A stretch of 8,536 bases of DNA from an uncultured Clostridia bacterium (lineage in GTDB: Bacteria; Bacillota; Clostridia; Oscillospirales; Acutalibacteraceae), in contig CAMCIX010000049.1 in assembly GCA_945875045.1 (NCBI GenBank), forward strand, positions 1 to 8,536, written 5' to 3'. Shown here piece after piece: positions 1-6,616 of this stretch. The notes under the pieces are model-generated. The model was not told the origin of the DNA, ran no database searches, and worked only from the letters and a program-made list of their open reading frames with translations. Both the position numbers and the translations under genes were made by a program. Each line of letters begins with the position of its first letter. Position 1 is the first letter of the stretch.

Positions 1-161
1 TTACGCTTAGAGATTGCCACAGGCAATCCGCACCCTCGTCAGAGGGAGGCAAGGGCGCTTGGCACGGATTCATCCCTACAAACCCCGATTTGTTTTTTTA
101 CAGCCCCTTTTTAAAGGTGTAGCAAAAAAGACGCCGCTTAAACGCGAGAAACAGAACCTTA

Positions 162-200
162 TAAAAGAAAAAGCCCCGATACGCGTCTGCGTACCGAGGC
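162..200 (-). terminator. Rho-independent terminator, minus strand
   Basis: On the minus strand a 12-bp stem (arms 189-200 and 173-184, all paired if two G-U pairs are allowed) closes a four-base loop at 185-188 and is followed by TTTTTCTTTT. The nearest minus-strand gene, the ferredoxin-rubrerythrin fusion, already has its own terminator at 331-366. This one is therefore either a backup terminator or belongs to a gene that has been lost from 201-330. Confidence 0.65.
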
Positions 201-246
201 ACTCGGTTGGTACGGATGTTCATAAGGGATTTAATAAACACACCGG

Positions 247-320
247 AACGTACAATCATATTTCAAAAAGCGCACATTTTTTAATAATCCTATTTTGCGG
301 TACAAAATACTTGTAAAAGG
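247..320 (+). repeat. Left copy of ~73-bp direct repeat
   Basis: This stretch aligns with 7839-7910 in the same orientation over its whole length, with about six substitutions and two single-base indels by eye. The right copy is the leader of the tnpV-side operon and holds its -10 box and ribosome site. In this left copy the -10 reads TACAAA instead of TACAAT and the AAAGGAGG is degraded to AAAAGGTT, and no gene follows. It therefore looks like a decayed leader, and the redox module lies between the two copies. Confidence 0.7.
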
Positions 321-330
321 TTAGGGATGA

Positions 331-366
331 AAAAACGGGAGAAATCTTGCGATATCTCCCGTTTTT
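331..366 (-). terminator. Terminator of the rubredoxin/rubrerythrin operon
   Basis: A perfect 12-bp stem has arms 331-342 and 355-366, with the GGGAGA/TCTCCC core flanked by A and T runs, so it can work on both strands. It lies 27 bases past the stop codon of the ferredoxin-rubrerythrin gene and is its natural terminator. Confidence 0.85.
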
Positions 367-392
367 CGGCATATAGACTTATATTAAGCAAC

Positions 393-1529
393 TTAATAAT
401 TTTCTTTTCTGACTTCAAAGTAGGCTTGAGGATGTTTGCAAACGGGGCAAACTTCGGGGGCTTTTGTGCCGACAACAATGTGTCCGCAGTTGCGGCATTC
501 CCAAATGGTTACGCCTGATTTTTCAAATACTGCCTTGGTTTCAACATTTTTAAGAAGTGCGCGGTATCTTTCTTCGTGGGCTTTTTCGATAGCGGCAACA
601 CCACGGAACTGTGCGGCAAGTTCGGTGAAGCCTTCTTCCTCGGCATCCTTTGCCATTCTTTCGTACATATCGGTCCACTCTGCGTTTTCGCCCTCGGCGG
701 CGTGGAGCAGGTTCTCTGCAGTGTCGCCAAGCTCGCCTAAAGCCTTGAACCACAGCTTTGCGTGTTCCTTTTCATTCTCTGCGGTTTGAAGGAAAAGAGC
801 GGCGATCTGTTCGTAGCCTGCCTTCTTTGCCACGCTTGCAAAGTATGTATACTTGTTTCTCGCCTGAGATTCACCGGCAAATGCCTCCCAAAGATTCTTT
901 TCGGTCTTTGTACCGGCATAGGGATTTTTGGAGGTTTCTTCGATTTTTACAAACTTTTCCTTGGGTTGCTTGCAGACCGGGCACTGCTCGGGTGCTTGGT
1001 CGCCCTCGTGAATATAACCGCAAACTGAACATTTCCATTTGAGCATAGTATTTACCTCTTTCTTTTCTTCAAATTTTATTGTTTTTAGTAATGAGTCAAC
1101 CGCATCTGCGGGAATTTCGGGATATGTTTTAATTAGTTCTAAAAACTCTTTGGTATTAGCGCTTTGAGGAAGCATAAAGCCCGCCTCACGGCATAAGTCC
1201 TCTGCTATCAGTCTTGAGGATTTTGCAACTGCCTTTAAAAGTGGGCCTGGTAATTGTGCGGCGATGTTTTCGGCTTCTGCTTTACTTTGAACAAGAGCAC
1301 GCAGTGCCTCAACCACCTTGTCTTCTTTTGGTTGCTGAGGGGGAAGCTCTCTCGGCATCATAGAGATTGCACCCGATGGGCAGGCATCTGCACACGCACC
1401 GCAACCTATACATTTTTTAGCGTCAATAATGCTGTTCTCCGTGTCGGTAGCACCTGACGGACATACATAAAGGCAAAGGCAATCCTTGGTGCAAAGTCTT
1501 AGGTTTCTTACTGCATATTTTTCGCTCAT
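393..1529 (-). CDS. rbr: Ferredoxin-rubrerythrin fusion (reverse-rubrerythrin type)
   Basis: This 378-residue cytoplasmic protein should pass electrons through iron-sulfur and rubredoxin centres to a diiron site that reduces hydrogen peroxide. Residues 10-55 form a two-cluster 4Fe-4S ferredoxin: C40, C43, C46, C50-P is classic, while the first set (C13, C17, C19, C23-P) has unusual spacing. Residues 65-155 are helical linker. Residues 162-190 hold a rubredoxin-like site (C167, C170, C183, C186). Residues 205-330 are the ferritin-like domain, with E220, E253-x-x-H256, an acidic EEEGF-E helix near 297-303 and E315-x-x-H318. A second rubredoxin site ends the protein (C345, C348, C361, C364). Its ATG overlaps the TAA of the upstream gene by one base (TAATG), after GGAGGTG, so the two are translationally coupled. 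Met162 has its own ribosome site and could start a free rubrerythrin of 217 residues. The family call is firm; whether the fusion is the main product is open. Confidence 0.9.
   Translation of the reverse strand: MSEKYAVRNLRLCTKDCLCLYVCPSGATDTENSIIDAKKCIGCGACADACPSGAISMMPRELPPQQPKEDKVVEALRALVQSKAEAENIAAQLPGPLLKAVAKSSRLIAEDLCREAGFMLPQSANTKEFLELIKTYPEIPADAVDSLLKTIKFEEKKEVNTMLKWKCSVCGYIHEGDQAPEQCPVCKQPKEKFVKIEETSKNPYAGTKTEKNLWEAFAGESQARNKYTYFASVAKKAGYEQIAALFLQTAENEKEHAKLWFKALGELGDTAENLLHAAEGENAEWTDMYERMAKDAEEEGFTELAAQFRGVAAIEKAHEERYRALLKNVETKAVFEKSGVTIWECRNCGHIVVGTKAPEVCPVCKHPQAYFEVRKENY
1044..1060 (-). promoter_or_regulatory. Internal ribosome site and ATG for free rubrerythrin
   Basis: Inside the fusion gene, AAGAGG (complement of 1055-1060) stands eight bases before an in-frame ATG at 1046-1044. 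That ATG starts exactly at the first residue of the rubredoxin-like domain ([11 protein letters not shown]). This is where a stand-alone reverse rubrerythrin would begin, so a second, shorter product is plausible. Confidence 0.5.
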
Positions 1530-2149
1530 TATTTTGCACCTCCATCTATCTTTTCAAATTTCCAACTCGGCACCTTGCATACAGGGCACATCTGGGGCGG
1601 TTCATCTCCCAGAAACACAAAGCCGCAAATTGTGCAGACATACACGCCTGTGTTTTGGAGCATTTTTTCTCCCTCTGCCTGATACCGAGTGAGAAGTGAC
1701 TGCAACATTCGTGTTACCTTTTCTGCCCATACCTGACAGCGAAGTGCACCACGGTCAGGCTGTTCCCCGGCAACGGCGTTTCCGTAAGGGAAACCAATAG
1801 ATAGGTCTTTGTCAAGCAGTCGAAGCAATTTTTCGGTGCTTGCTTCACTTACAGGCTCTGCTTTGGAACGGAAGAAATCTGCAAGCCTTTTAAAGTTTTC
1901 GCTTTCCTTTGGCATATACTGCTTTTCACAGCCTCTTGCAAGATTAGAGCAGATAATGCTCATTTCCATTGGGGATAATTCTTTTTCGGTATGCGGCTTT
2001 TGAAGATTGATTTCAGTTTTTTGGGAAACATCTTCTTTTAACTTGAACGCATCTTTCCCTGCACCGCAAAGGGGACATTTGAAATCCTCGGGCAATTCAC
2101 CGTCGGTTTTATGTACATATCCGCATACACTACAAACATATTCTTTCAT
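1529..2149 (-). CDS. Double-rubredoxin protein with helical middle domain
   Basis: A 206-residue cytoplasmic electron carrier. The N-terminal compact rubredoxin has C6, C9, C25 and C28 in CSVCGY and CPLCG motifs. The C-terminal rubredoxin-like knuckle has C172, C175, C188 and C191 in CTICGF and CPVCKVP, the form seen at rubrerythrin tails. Residues 60-165 between them are helical, with Cys67, Cys74 and Cys138, but I see no ExxH diiron pair, so this is not a working rubrerythrin. The start is well supported by AGGAGG seven bases before the ATG. It is first in the operon and its last base is shared with the next start. I infer that it supplies electrons to the rubrerythrin encoded behind it. 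The rubredoxin assignment is firm; the middle domain is unrecognised. Confidence 0.85.
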   Translation of the reverse strand: MKEYVCSVCGYVHKTDGELPEDFKCPLCGAGKDAFKLKEDVSQKTEINLQKPHTEKELSPMEMSIICSNLARGCEKQYMPKESENFKRLADFFRSKAEPVSEASTEKLLRLLDKDLSIGFPYGNAVAGEQPDRGALRCQVWAEKVTRMLQSLLTRYQAEGEKMLQNTGVYVCTICGFVFLGDEPPQMCPVCKVPSWKFEKIDGGAK

Positions 2150-2170
2150 TTCACGACCTCCTTTTACTTT

Positions 2171-2211
2171 ATAATATCACATCATGGGCTTTAGTTCCGT
2201 GATGTTATCAC
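2171..2211 (-). promoter_or_regulatory. Activator-type promoter of the rubredoxin operon
   Basis: The minus strand has an extended -10 (TG-a-TATTAT, box at 2176-2171) but no useful -35. Instead the 13-bp palindrome GTGATGTTATCAC (2199-2211) with flanking TTCC (2195-2198) lies with its centre at 2205, 34 bases from the end of the -10. That puts it near -41, the class II activator position of Crp/Fnr proteins. The same site and spacing recur at 6954-6994 and, one base closer, at 7415-7454. Confidence 0.7.
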
Positions 2212-2216
2212 ACTTC

Positions 2217-2990
2217 TTAATGATTGCCGCAATACCCTTTTCCGCAGCCGTGGCTACCGCAAGCATTTACTTCATTCCCGTGTTCGTGATGATTGCAACG
2301 AACATCGGGGTCGTAGTCAAGGTTATTTGCAAGAAATGCTTCCACTGCCGCATCTGCATTGCCCGATACACCACCGTACAACTTGATTCCCAAAGACGCA
2401 AGTGCCATCTGCGCACCGCCTCCAATACCGCCGCAGATAATGATATCGACATTCAGTGCATGAAGAACATCGGCAAGTGCACCGTGTCCTTGACCGTTTG
2501 TGTCAATAATGCGGCTTTCTATTACTTTACCCTCTTCAACATCATAAACCTTAAACTGTTCGGTGTGACCGAAATGTTGGAAGATTTCACCGTTTTCGTA
2601 AGTTACAGCAATTCTCATAACATTTTCTCCTTTTTCAATATTGTATTCCTTTATTTGTTGCCGTTTGGCACAATCTCTTTTATAGCAAAATTCCGAGTTT
2701 CCGTTGCAGAGATAATACTCGCCGCCTTCTATTTTAAGGGAGCGTCCGAGAACCAAAGCGTCGGCTAATTTTCTTCTTGCAGTTTCGTAAATTTTTTGTG
2801 CCGTTGTTCTTCCTACTCCGAGCTGTGTTCCGCATTCTTCTTGGCTAAGCCCTTCTTTGTCAATCAGGCGTATTGTCTCATATTCGTCCACTGTCAAAAT
2901 GATAGGTTCTGACACCTGTTTTTCCATGGTTGAAAATTCAAGATTTTCGGGAAACCGGCACACCCTGCGGCATTTTGTAGGTCTTGACAA
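2217..2990 (-). CDS. DUF134 regulator fused to NifX-like metal-cluster domain
   Basis: A 257-residue protein of two parts. Residues 1-90 form a DUF134 domain: the opening SRPTKCRRVCRFPE and a sigma-region-4-like helix-turn-helix near 48-78. Residues 125-225 form a NifX/NifB-type dinitrogenase iron-molybdenum cofactor-binding domain, with the typical MRIAVTYENG, HFGHTEQF and GGIGGGA stretches. The tail (231-257) is rich in His and Cys and could bind metal. I chose the TTG at 2990 because AGGAGG (2999-3004) lies eight bases before it and only two before the ATG at 2996, and because the family usually starts at this arginine-proline motif. No nitrogenase genes are nearby, so the role is probably Fe-S or metal handling or sensing, not nitrogen fixation; this is inference. 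The gene is divergent from the Crp-type regulator. Confidence 0.85.
   Translation of the reverse strand: MSRPTKCRRVCRFPENLEFSTMEKQVSEPIILTVDEYETIRLIDKEGLSQEECGTQLGVGRTTAQKIYETARRKLADALVLGRSLKIEGGEYYLCNGNSEFCYKRDCAKRQQIKEYNIEKGENVMRIAVTYENGEIFQHFGHTEQFKVYDVEEGKVIESRIIDTNGQGHGALADVLHALNVDIIICGGIGGGAQMALASLGIKLYGGVSGNADAAVEAFLANNLDYDPDVRCNHHEHGNEVNACGSHGCGKGYCGNH
2616..2630 (-). promoter_or_regulatory. Internal ribosome site and ATG for free NifX-like protein
   Basis: Within the fusion, GGAG (complement of 2627-2630) lies eight bases before the in-frame ATG at 2618-2616. That ATG encodes the exact first residue of the NifX-like domain (MRIAVTYENG). A separate 133-residue product from 2618 to 2217 is therefore likely in addition to, or instead of, full read-through. 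Confidence 0.5.
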
Positions 2991-2998
2991 TATCATTA

Positions 2999-3004
2999 CC
3001 TCCT
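2999..3004 (-). promoter_or_regulatory. Ribosome site that decides the DUF134 start
   Basis: AGGAGG on the minus strand is two bases from the ATG at 2996, too close for normal initiation, and eight bases from the TTG at 2990, which is ideal. The protein from the TTG also fits the usual DUF134 N-terminus. Confidence 0.6.
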
Positions 3005-3015
3005 TTAGAAATGCA

Positions 3016-3028
3016 GTGATATTATAAC
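3016..3028. promoter_or_regulatory. Possible degenerate Crp-type site over the -10
   Basis: GTGATATTATAAC differs at one base from the site at 6982-6994 (GTGATATTATCAC). It covers the -10 box of the DUF134/NifX gene, so binding here would repress, not activate. The overlap with a consensus -10 makes part of the match trivial, and the flanking TTCC is missing, so the call is weak. Confidence 0.3.
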
Positions 3029-3049
3029 AAAGTTTCGGGCATATGTCAA
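3021..3049 (-). promoter_or_regulatory. Promoter of the DUF134/NifX gene
   Basis: On the minus strand TTGACA (3049-3044) and TATAAT (3026-3021) are separated by 17 bases, a perfect consensus sigma-A promoter. The -35 lies inside the left arm of the inverted repeat. Confidence 0.8.
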
Positions 3050-3084
3050 TAATGATTGGCAAAGTTATTGACATATGCCCGAAA
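3033..3084. repeat. Perfect 20-nt inverted repeat between divergent promoters
   Basis: The arms 3033-3052 and 3065-3084 are exact reverse complements, with a 12-base spacer. Each arm contains the TTGACA -35 box of one of the two divergent promoters plus a CATATG core and a CCCGAAA end. It is not a terminator because no T-run follows and it precedes both genes. The symmetry suggests a paired operator that controls both promoters equally. The DUF134 protein and the Crp-type protein, encoded on either side, are the candidates to bind it. Confidence 0.8.
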
Positions 3085-3096
3085 TTATAGTATACT
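3068..3096 (+). promoter_or_regulatory. Promoter of the regulator-transporter operon
   Basis: TTGACA (3068-3073) and TATACT (3091-3096) are 17 bases apart, a strong sigma-A promoter. The -35 lies in the right arm of the inverted repeat. It mirrors the promoter on the other strand. Confidence 0.8.
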
Positions 3097-3124
3097 GATT
3101 CCATCACCTTTGGAGGTGCAAATT

Positions 3125-3781
3125 GTGGATATTTCAACTTATTTTCCGATCTGGAACAAATTAAATATAAATGAACAGCATACTTTGTCTGCAAGTGTCA
3201 GAGAACTGCACCACAATAGAGGCGACCTTATCCATACAGGCGGTGACTGTATGGGACTTATTCTTGTCACTTCGGGACAGCTTCGTGCTTACACGGTTTC
3301 CGAAGACGGCAGAGAGATTACCCTATACCGCCTATTTGAGCGGGATATTTGTCTTTTCTCGGCGTCCTGTATGATGAACAGTATTCAGTTTGACATTGCT
3401 CTTTGTGCCGAAAAGGATACCGATGCAGTTATTATTCCCTCGGATATTTACCGCAGTATTATGGAAAAATCCGCACCTCTTGCTAATTACACCAACGAAG
3501 TTATGGCAAGTCGCTTTTCGGATGTGATGTGGCTTATTGATCAAATTATGTGGAAGAGTTTTGACCGTCGCCTTGCGGACTTTCTGCTGAACGAAGCCAA
3601 CATTGAAGACTCAAATACTTTAAAGATCACTCATGAGGAAATCGGAAATCATTTAGGAAATCCTCGGGAGGTTGTGACGCGTATGCTCAAGTATTTCGTC
3701 GGCGAGGGTGCGGTCAAATTGTCCCGAGGTACAGTTGAGATTATTGATGAAGACATACTTGCAAAAATAGCGGGGAGATAG
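3125..3781 (+). CDS. Crp/Fnr-family transcriptional regulator
   Basis: A 218-residue DNA-binding protein of usual Crp length. Residues 15-110 form the cyclic-nucleotide-binding-like beta roll (GGDCMGLILVTSGQLRAY), 115-150 the dimer helix, and 165-205 a winged helix-turn-helix with recognition helix PREVVTRML. R181, E182 and R186 match the residues with which Crp reads GTGA half-sites. There is no Fnr-type N-terminal cysteine cluster, but Cys42, Cys76, Cys82 and Cys94 sit in the sensor domain and could report redox state; that is inference. The start is GTG, placed seven bases after GGAGGT; upstream in-frame codons lie inside the promoter. It is three bases from the ZIP gene, so they form one operon. 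It is the likely activator at the GTGAT-N3-ATCAC sites in this window. Confidence 0.9.
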   Translation: MDISTYFPIWNKLNINEQHTLSASVRELHHNRGDLIHTGGDCMGLILVTSGQLRAYTVSEDGREITLYRLFERDICLFSASCMMNSIQFDIALCAEKDTDAVIIPSDIYRSIMEKSAPLANYTNEVMASRFSDVMWLIDQIMWKSFDRRLADFLLNEANIEDSNTLKITHEEIGNHLGNPREVVTRMLKYFVGEGAVKLSRGTVEIIDEDILAKIAGR

Positions 3782-3784
3782 GTT

Positions 3785-4537
3785 ATGGAGCTTGTTTTGC
3801 TTACCGCACTCGGTGTGGGCGGTGCGACTGTTTTCGGTGCACTGATCGGTTTTATTTTCAAAAAGATATCCCATAGATTCTCGGATATTGTATTATCCTT
3901 TGCTGCAGGCGTGATGCTTGCGGCGGCTGTGCTTGGCCTGATTATTCCGTCTCTTGAATACGGCGGGAAATTCGGGATTCTTATTACGGTTGCAGGTATT
4001 TTTGCCGGTGCGGTTTGCCTCAATATTATCGACAAATTGGTGCCGCATTTACATAAATTCGTGGGAGACGAAGCAGAATCTCATAACAATGCAAACTTGA
4101 GCCGTGTACTTCTGTTCGTCTTGGCGATTGCCATACATAATTTGCCCGAGGGAATAGCCGCCGGTGTAGGCTTTGGCTCGGGAGATACGACGCAGGCGCT
4201 GATTATTGCCGGCGGTATTGCTTTGCAGAACATTCCCGAAGGAATGGTGATCATTGCGCCTATGCTTGCCGCAGGTATCAGCCCTTGAAAGACCTTCATT
4301 CTTGCCATGATCACGGGACTCGTCGAGGTCGTGGGCACGCTAATCGGCTATTTTGCCGTCAGTATTTCCACGGCAGTTTTGCCCTTTGCCCTTGCTTTTG
4401 CCGGAGGAACGATGCTTTATGTCATCAGCGACGAAATGATACCCGAAACACATTCGCACGGAAGTGAGCGAGGCGCCACTTATGCTTTGCTTGTGGGCTT
4501 TTGTGTCATGCTTGTTGTAGATGTTTTGTTTGGATAG
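3785..4537 (+). pseudogene. ZIP-family metal transporter with in-frame TGA
   Basis: A membrane transporter of the ZIP (ZupT/GufA-like) family that takes up zinc or other divalent metals. The frame codes for about 250 residues, the family's usual length, but codon 168 is TGA (4286-4288). Before it lie helices 1-5 with the two metal-site motifs HNLPEG (H118, E122) and QNIPEG (N149, E152). After it the same frame continues without shift through helices 6-8, with the conserved FAGGTMLYVISDEMIPETHSHG stretch. Both halves are well conserved, so the break is recent, a sequencing or assembly error, or recoded. A CGA-to-TGA change would explain it, but other single changes would too. The ATG follows GGGGAGATAGG and lies three bases after the regulator's stop. 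If the TGA is real, the 167-residue product lacks the last helices and is probably inactive. Confidence 0.85.
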
Positions 4538-4540
4538 AAG

Positions 4541-4585
4541 AAAAGCGCCGAGATTTCCATGACGGATTTCCGGGCGCTTTTTCTT
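4541..4585. terminator. Terminator shared by converging operons
   Basis: AAAAGCGCC (4541-4549) pairs perfectly with GGCGCTTTT (4573-4581), and TTTTTC follows on the plus strand. It lies just after the ZIP gene stop. On the minus strand the A-run becomes CTTTTC, so it may also end the CoA-disulfide reductase transcript that stops at 4597. Confidence 0.75.
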
Positions 4586-4596
4586 TTGTTTTTTTG

Positions 4597-6288
4597 CTAA
4601 TTATCCATTCCGCAAGGGGTGGATTTTTTATTTAGTGCTTTATCATTATACACCGCATCATAAAAACGGAAGCCGCCTGCAAAGTTGTAGCAGTCAAAAC
4701 CGTTGCCTGTAAGAATTCGCGTGGCGATATAACTGCGAAGTCCGCTTTGGCAAATAACATACACAGGCTTGCTACTGTCAAGTTCACTGATGCGTTCACG
4801 AAGCTCATCAACGGGAATATTGATAAATCCCTCCACATGACCGCGACTGTACTCAGCAGGTGTCCGTGTATCGAGGCGTGTTACATTGTCATCTTTTTGC
4901 AAACTCTCGGTGTCTTCGTAGTACCACTGCTTGACTATGCCGTTTTTGATATTTTCAATGATAAAGCCTGCCATGTTTACGGGGTCTTTGGCAGAGGAAT
5001 AAGGCGGAGCGTAGGCAAGGTCGAGTTCTGACAGCTTGTAAGCCTTCAATCCGGCACGAATGGCGGTTGCAATGACATCAATCCGCTTGTCTACCCCGTC
5101 AAATCCGACGATTTGAGCACCGAGCAGACGGAAGGTGTCCTTTTCAAACAACACCTTCATAGTCATTACCTTGCCGCCGGGATAATATCCCGCATGGCTC
5201 ATAGGGGAAAGAATAACCTTATCGCAGGAAATTCCGACCGATTTCGCCGTCTTTTCATTGATGCCTGTAGAAGCGGCGGTCATATCAAATATCTTGATGA
5301 CAGAGCTGCCCTGACTTCCCCCATATCGGCTTTCAATACCGCAAATGTTGTCGGCGGCAATTCTGCCTTGCTTATTGGCAGGGCCGGCGAGAGAAATAAG
5401 CGCATTTTCGTCGGTTACAAAGTTTTTAACCTGCACCGCATCACCAACGGCATAAATGTCGGGAACAGAGGTTTCCATTCTGTCGTTAACCACGATACTG
5501 CCCTTGATACCAAGTTCAAGCCCTGCGTCCTTTGCAAGTGCGGTTTCGGGCGCAACACCGATTGCCATAACCACCATATCGGCATGAAGCGTGGGCGAAT
5601 TCTTTAGTTTTATATCAATGCCATCTTCTGAATTGGCAAAGCCCTCAACAAATCGACCGAGCATAAGATTTACACCGTTTTTGCGCACTTCTGAGTGAAT
5701 AAAAGACGCCATATCTCTGTCAAAAGGTGCCATTAGTTGGTCGGCGGCTTCCACAAGCGTAACATCTATCCCCAGTTCACTGAGATTTTCTGCCACCTCG
5801 ATTCCGATAAATCCGCCGCCCACTATAACTGCTGATTTCGGATGATTTTCATCTATGTGTTTTTTTATTTTCAGAGTGTCTTCAACCGTGCGCAGGGTAA
5901 ATATTTTATCCGAGTCGATTCCTTCAAATTTCGGTTTTACAGGTTTTGCACCCGGGGACAAAATGAGTTTGTCATAGCTTTCCTCAAAGACCTCGCCATT
6001 TTGGAGATTTTTGACGGTGACGGTTTTCTTTTCAGGATGAATTGCCGTAACCTCGTGATACACATTCATTCCCACTCTAAACCGTTTATAAAAGCTTTCC
6101 GGTGTTTGTAGGGTAAGGTCACCCTCGTCTTCAATGGTGCCGCCGATGTAATAGGGCAATCCGCAATTTGCATATGAAATATATCCCGAACGCTCAAAAA
6201 CAACGATTTCGGCTTTTTCGTCAAGTCTGCGTATTCTTGCCGCCGCGGTAGCCCCTCCGGCAACGCCGCCTACAATTACTATTTTCAT
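4597..6288 (-). CDS. cdr: CoA-disulfide reductase with C-terminal rhodanese
   Basis: A 563-residue cytoplasmic flavoenzyme of the CoADR-RHD type, which uses NAD(P)H to reduce CoA disulfide or CoA persulfide and so helps with disulfide stress and sulfane sulfur. Residues 1-20 (GGVAGGATAAARIRR) bind FAD. SYANCGLPYYIGG holds the single redox cysteine, C42. Residues 153-180 (VIVGGGFIGIEVAENL) form the nucleotide fold, TSVPDIYAVGDA (273-284) the second FAD motif, and HAGYYPGG and YAPPYSSAKDP the tyrosine motifs typical of CoADR. A rhodanese domain occupies 465-550, with loop CQSGLR and active C513. The start at 6288 begins at the conserved MKIVIVGG; the in-frame extension upstream lies inside the preceding gene. 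It shares one base with that gene's stop (TGATG), and the ribosome site is weak, which suggests coupled translation. It is last in the trxA operon. Confidence 0.93.
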   Translation of the reverse strand: MKIVIVGGVAGGATAAARIRRLDEKAEIVVFERSGYISYANCGLPYYIGGTIEDEGDLTLQTPESFYKRFRVGMNVYHEVTAIHPEKKTVTVKNLQNGEVFEESYDKLILSPGAKPVKPKFEGIDSDKIFTLRTVEDTLKIKKHIDENHPKSAVIVGGGFIGIEVAENLSELGIDVTLVEAADQLMAPFDRDMASFIHSEVRKNGVNLMLGRFVEGFANSEDGIDIKLKNSPTLHADMVVMAIGVAPETALAKDAGLELGIKGSIVVNDRMETSVPDIYAVGDAVQVKNFVTDENALISLAGPANKQGRIAADNICGIESRYGGSQGSSVIKIFDMTAASTGINEKTAKSVGISCDKVILSPMSHAGYYPGGKVMTMKVLFEKDTFRLLGAQIVGFDGVDKRIDVIATAIRAGLKAYKLSELDLAYAPPYSSAKDPVNMAGFIIENIKNGIVKQWYYEDTESLQKDDNVTRLDTRTPAEYSRGHVEGFINIPVDELRERISELDSSKPVYVICQSGLRSYIATRILTGNGFDCYNFAGGFRFYDAVYNDKALNKKSTPCGMDN

Positions 6289-6608
6289 CACTTGACCACC
6301 TTTCCACGGTAGGACATAATACCGCCAATATCCTCTATATTTGTATATCCTATTCTTTTGAGAATGCTTGTTGCCTGTGCGCTTCTTGCACCGCTTCTGC
6401 AATGAACAAAAAGCGGAGTACTTTTGTCTGTGATAACCGATTCTGTTTTTTCTATGCTTTGCAGAGGGATATTTTTACTTCCCACAATATGCCCCTCGGC
6501 GTATTCCTCCGGCGTGCGTACATCCAAAAGCACCGCGCCTTCAGTGGAAAGAAAACTTCTCACACCGCTGTTGATATCTTTTGTTTGCAAAAAACTGAAA
6601 AGTCCCAT
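6288..6608 (-). CDS. Single-domain rhodanese
   Basis: A 106-residue cytoplasmic sulfurtransferase of minimal rhodanese size. The LLDVRTPEEYAEGHI motif (27-41) and the active loop CRSGAR with C70 are intact, and no signal peptide is present. Rhodaneses carry a sulfane sulfur as a cysteine persulfide; which donor and acceptor it uses cannot be read here. I chose the ATG at 6608 because GAGG lies six bases before it; a GTG four codons earlier (6620) lacks a ribosome site. It starts eight bases after trxA and overlaps the CoADR gene by one base. The order thioredoxin, rhodanese, CoADR suggests a relay in which persulfide sulfur is passed on and then reduced. Confidence 0.9.
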   Translation of the reverse strand: MGLFSFLQTKDINSGVRSFLSTEGAVLLDVRTPEEYAEGHIVGSKNIPLQSIEKTESVITDKSTPLFVHCRSGARSAQATSILKRIGYTNIEDIGGIMSYRGKVVK

Positions 6609-6616
6609 ATCGCACC

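Larger units (their letters stand above)
1..330. other. Left flank, no convincing gene
   Basis: I see no supported protein gene here. A frame stays open from a TTG at 14 to 316, but it has no ribosome site, no recognisable domain and runs through the repeat at 247-320, so I leave it out. What can be seen is two adjacent small perfect hairpins (GATTGCC/GGCAATC at 12-18/22-28 and CCCTC/GAGGG at 33-37/42-46), a weak ACAAA/TTTGT stem followed by a T-run near 80-102, a strong minus-strand terminator (162-200) and a diverged copy of the tnpV-side leader (247-320). The structure density suggests the end of an RNA or a remnant of a mobile element, but I cannot name it. Confidence 0.5.

Noticed and set aside
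14..316. Open frame of 100 codons on the plus strand
   Set aside because: It starts at TTG without a ribosome site, crosses the terminator hairpin and the repeated leader, and shows no domain.
2184..2768. 194-codon plus-strand frame opposite the DUF134/NifX gene
   Set aside because: It is antisense to a recognised protein and begins inside the rubredoxin operon's promoter region.
3033..3084. Reading the inverted repeat as a terminator
   Set aside because: It lies between divergent starts, has no T-run and contains both -35 boxes.
4286..4340. Selenocysteine reading of the TGA in the ZIP gene
   Set aside because: I see no convincing short stem-loop directly after the TGA of the kind a bacterial SECIS needs, and I know of no selenocysteine ZIP transporters.
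5113..5607. 164-codon plus-strand frame opposite the CoA-disulfide reductase gene
   Set aside because: It lies wholly antisense to a well-supported gene and has no domain or ribosome site; it is a shadow of that gene.
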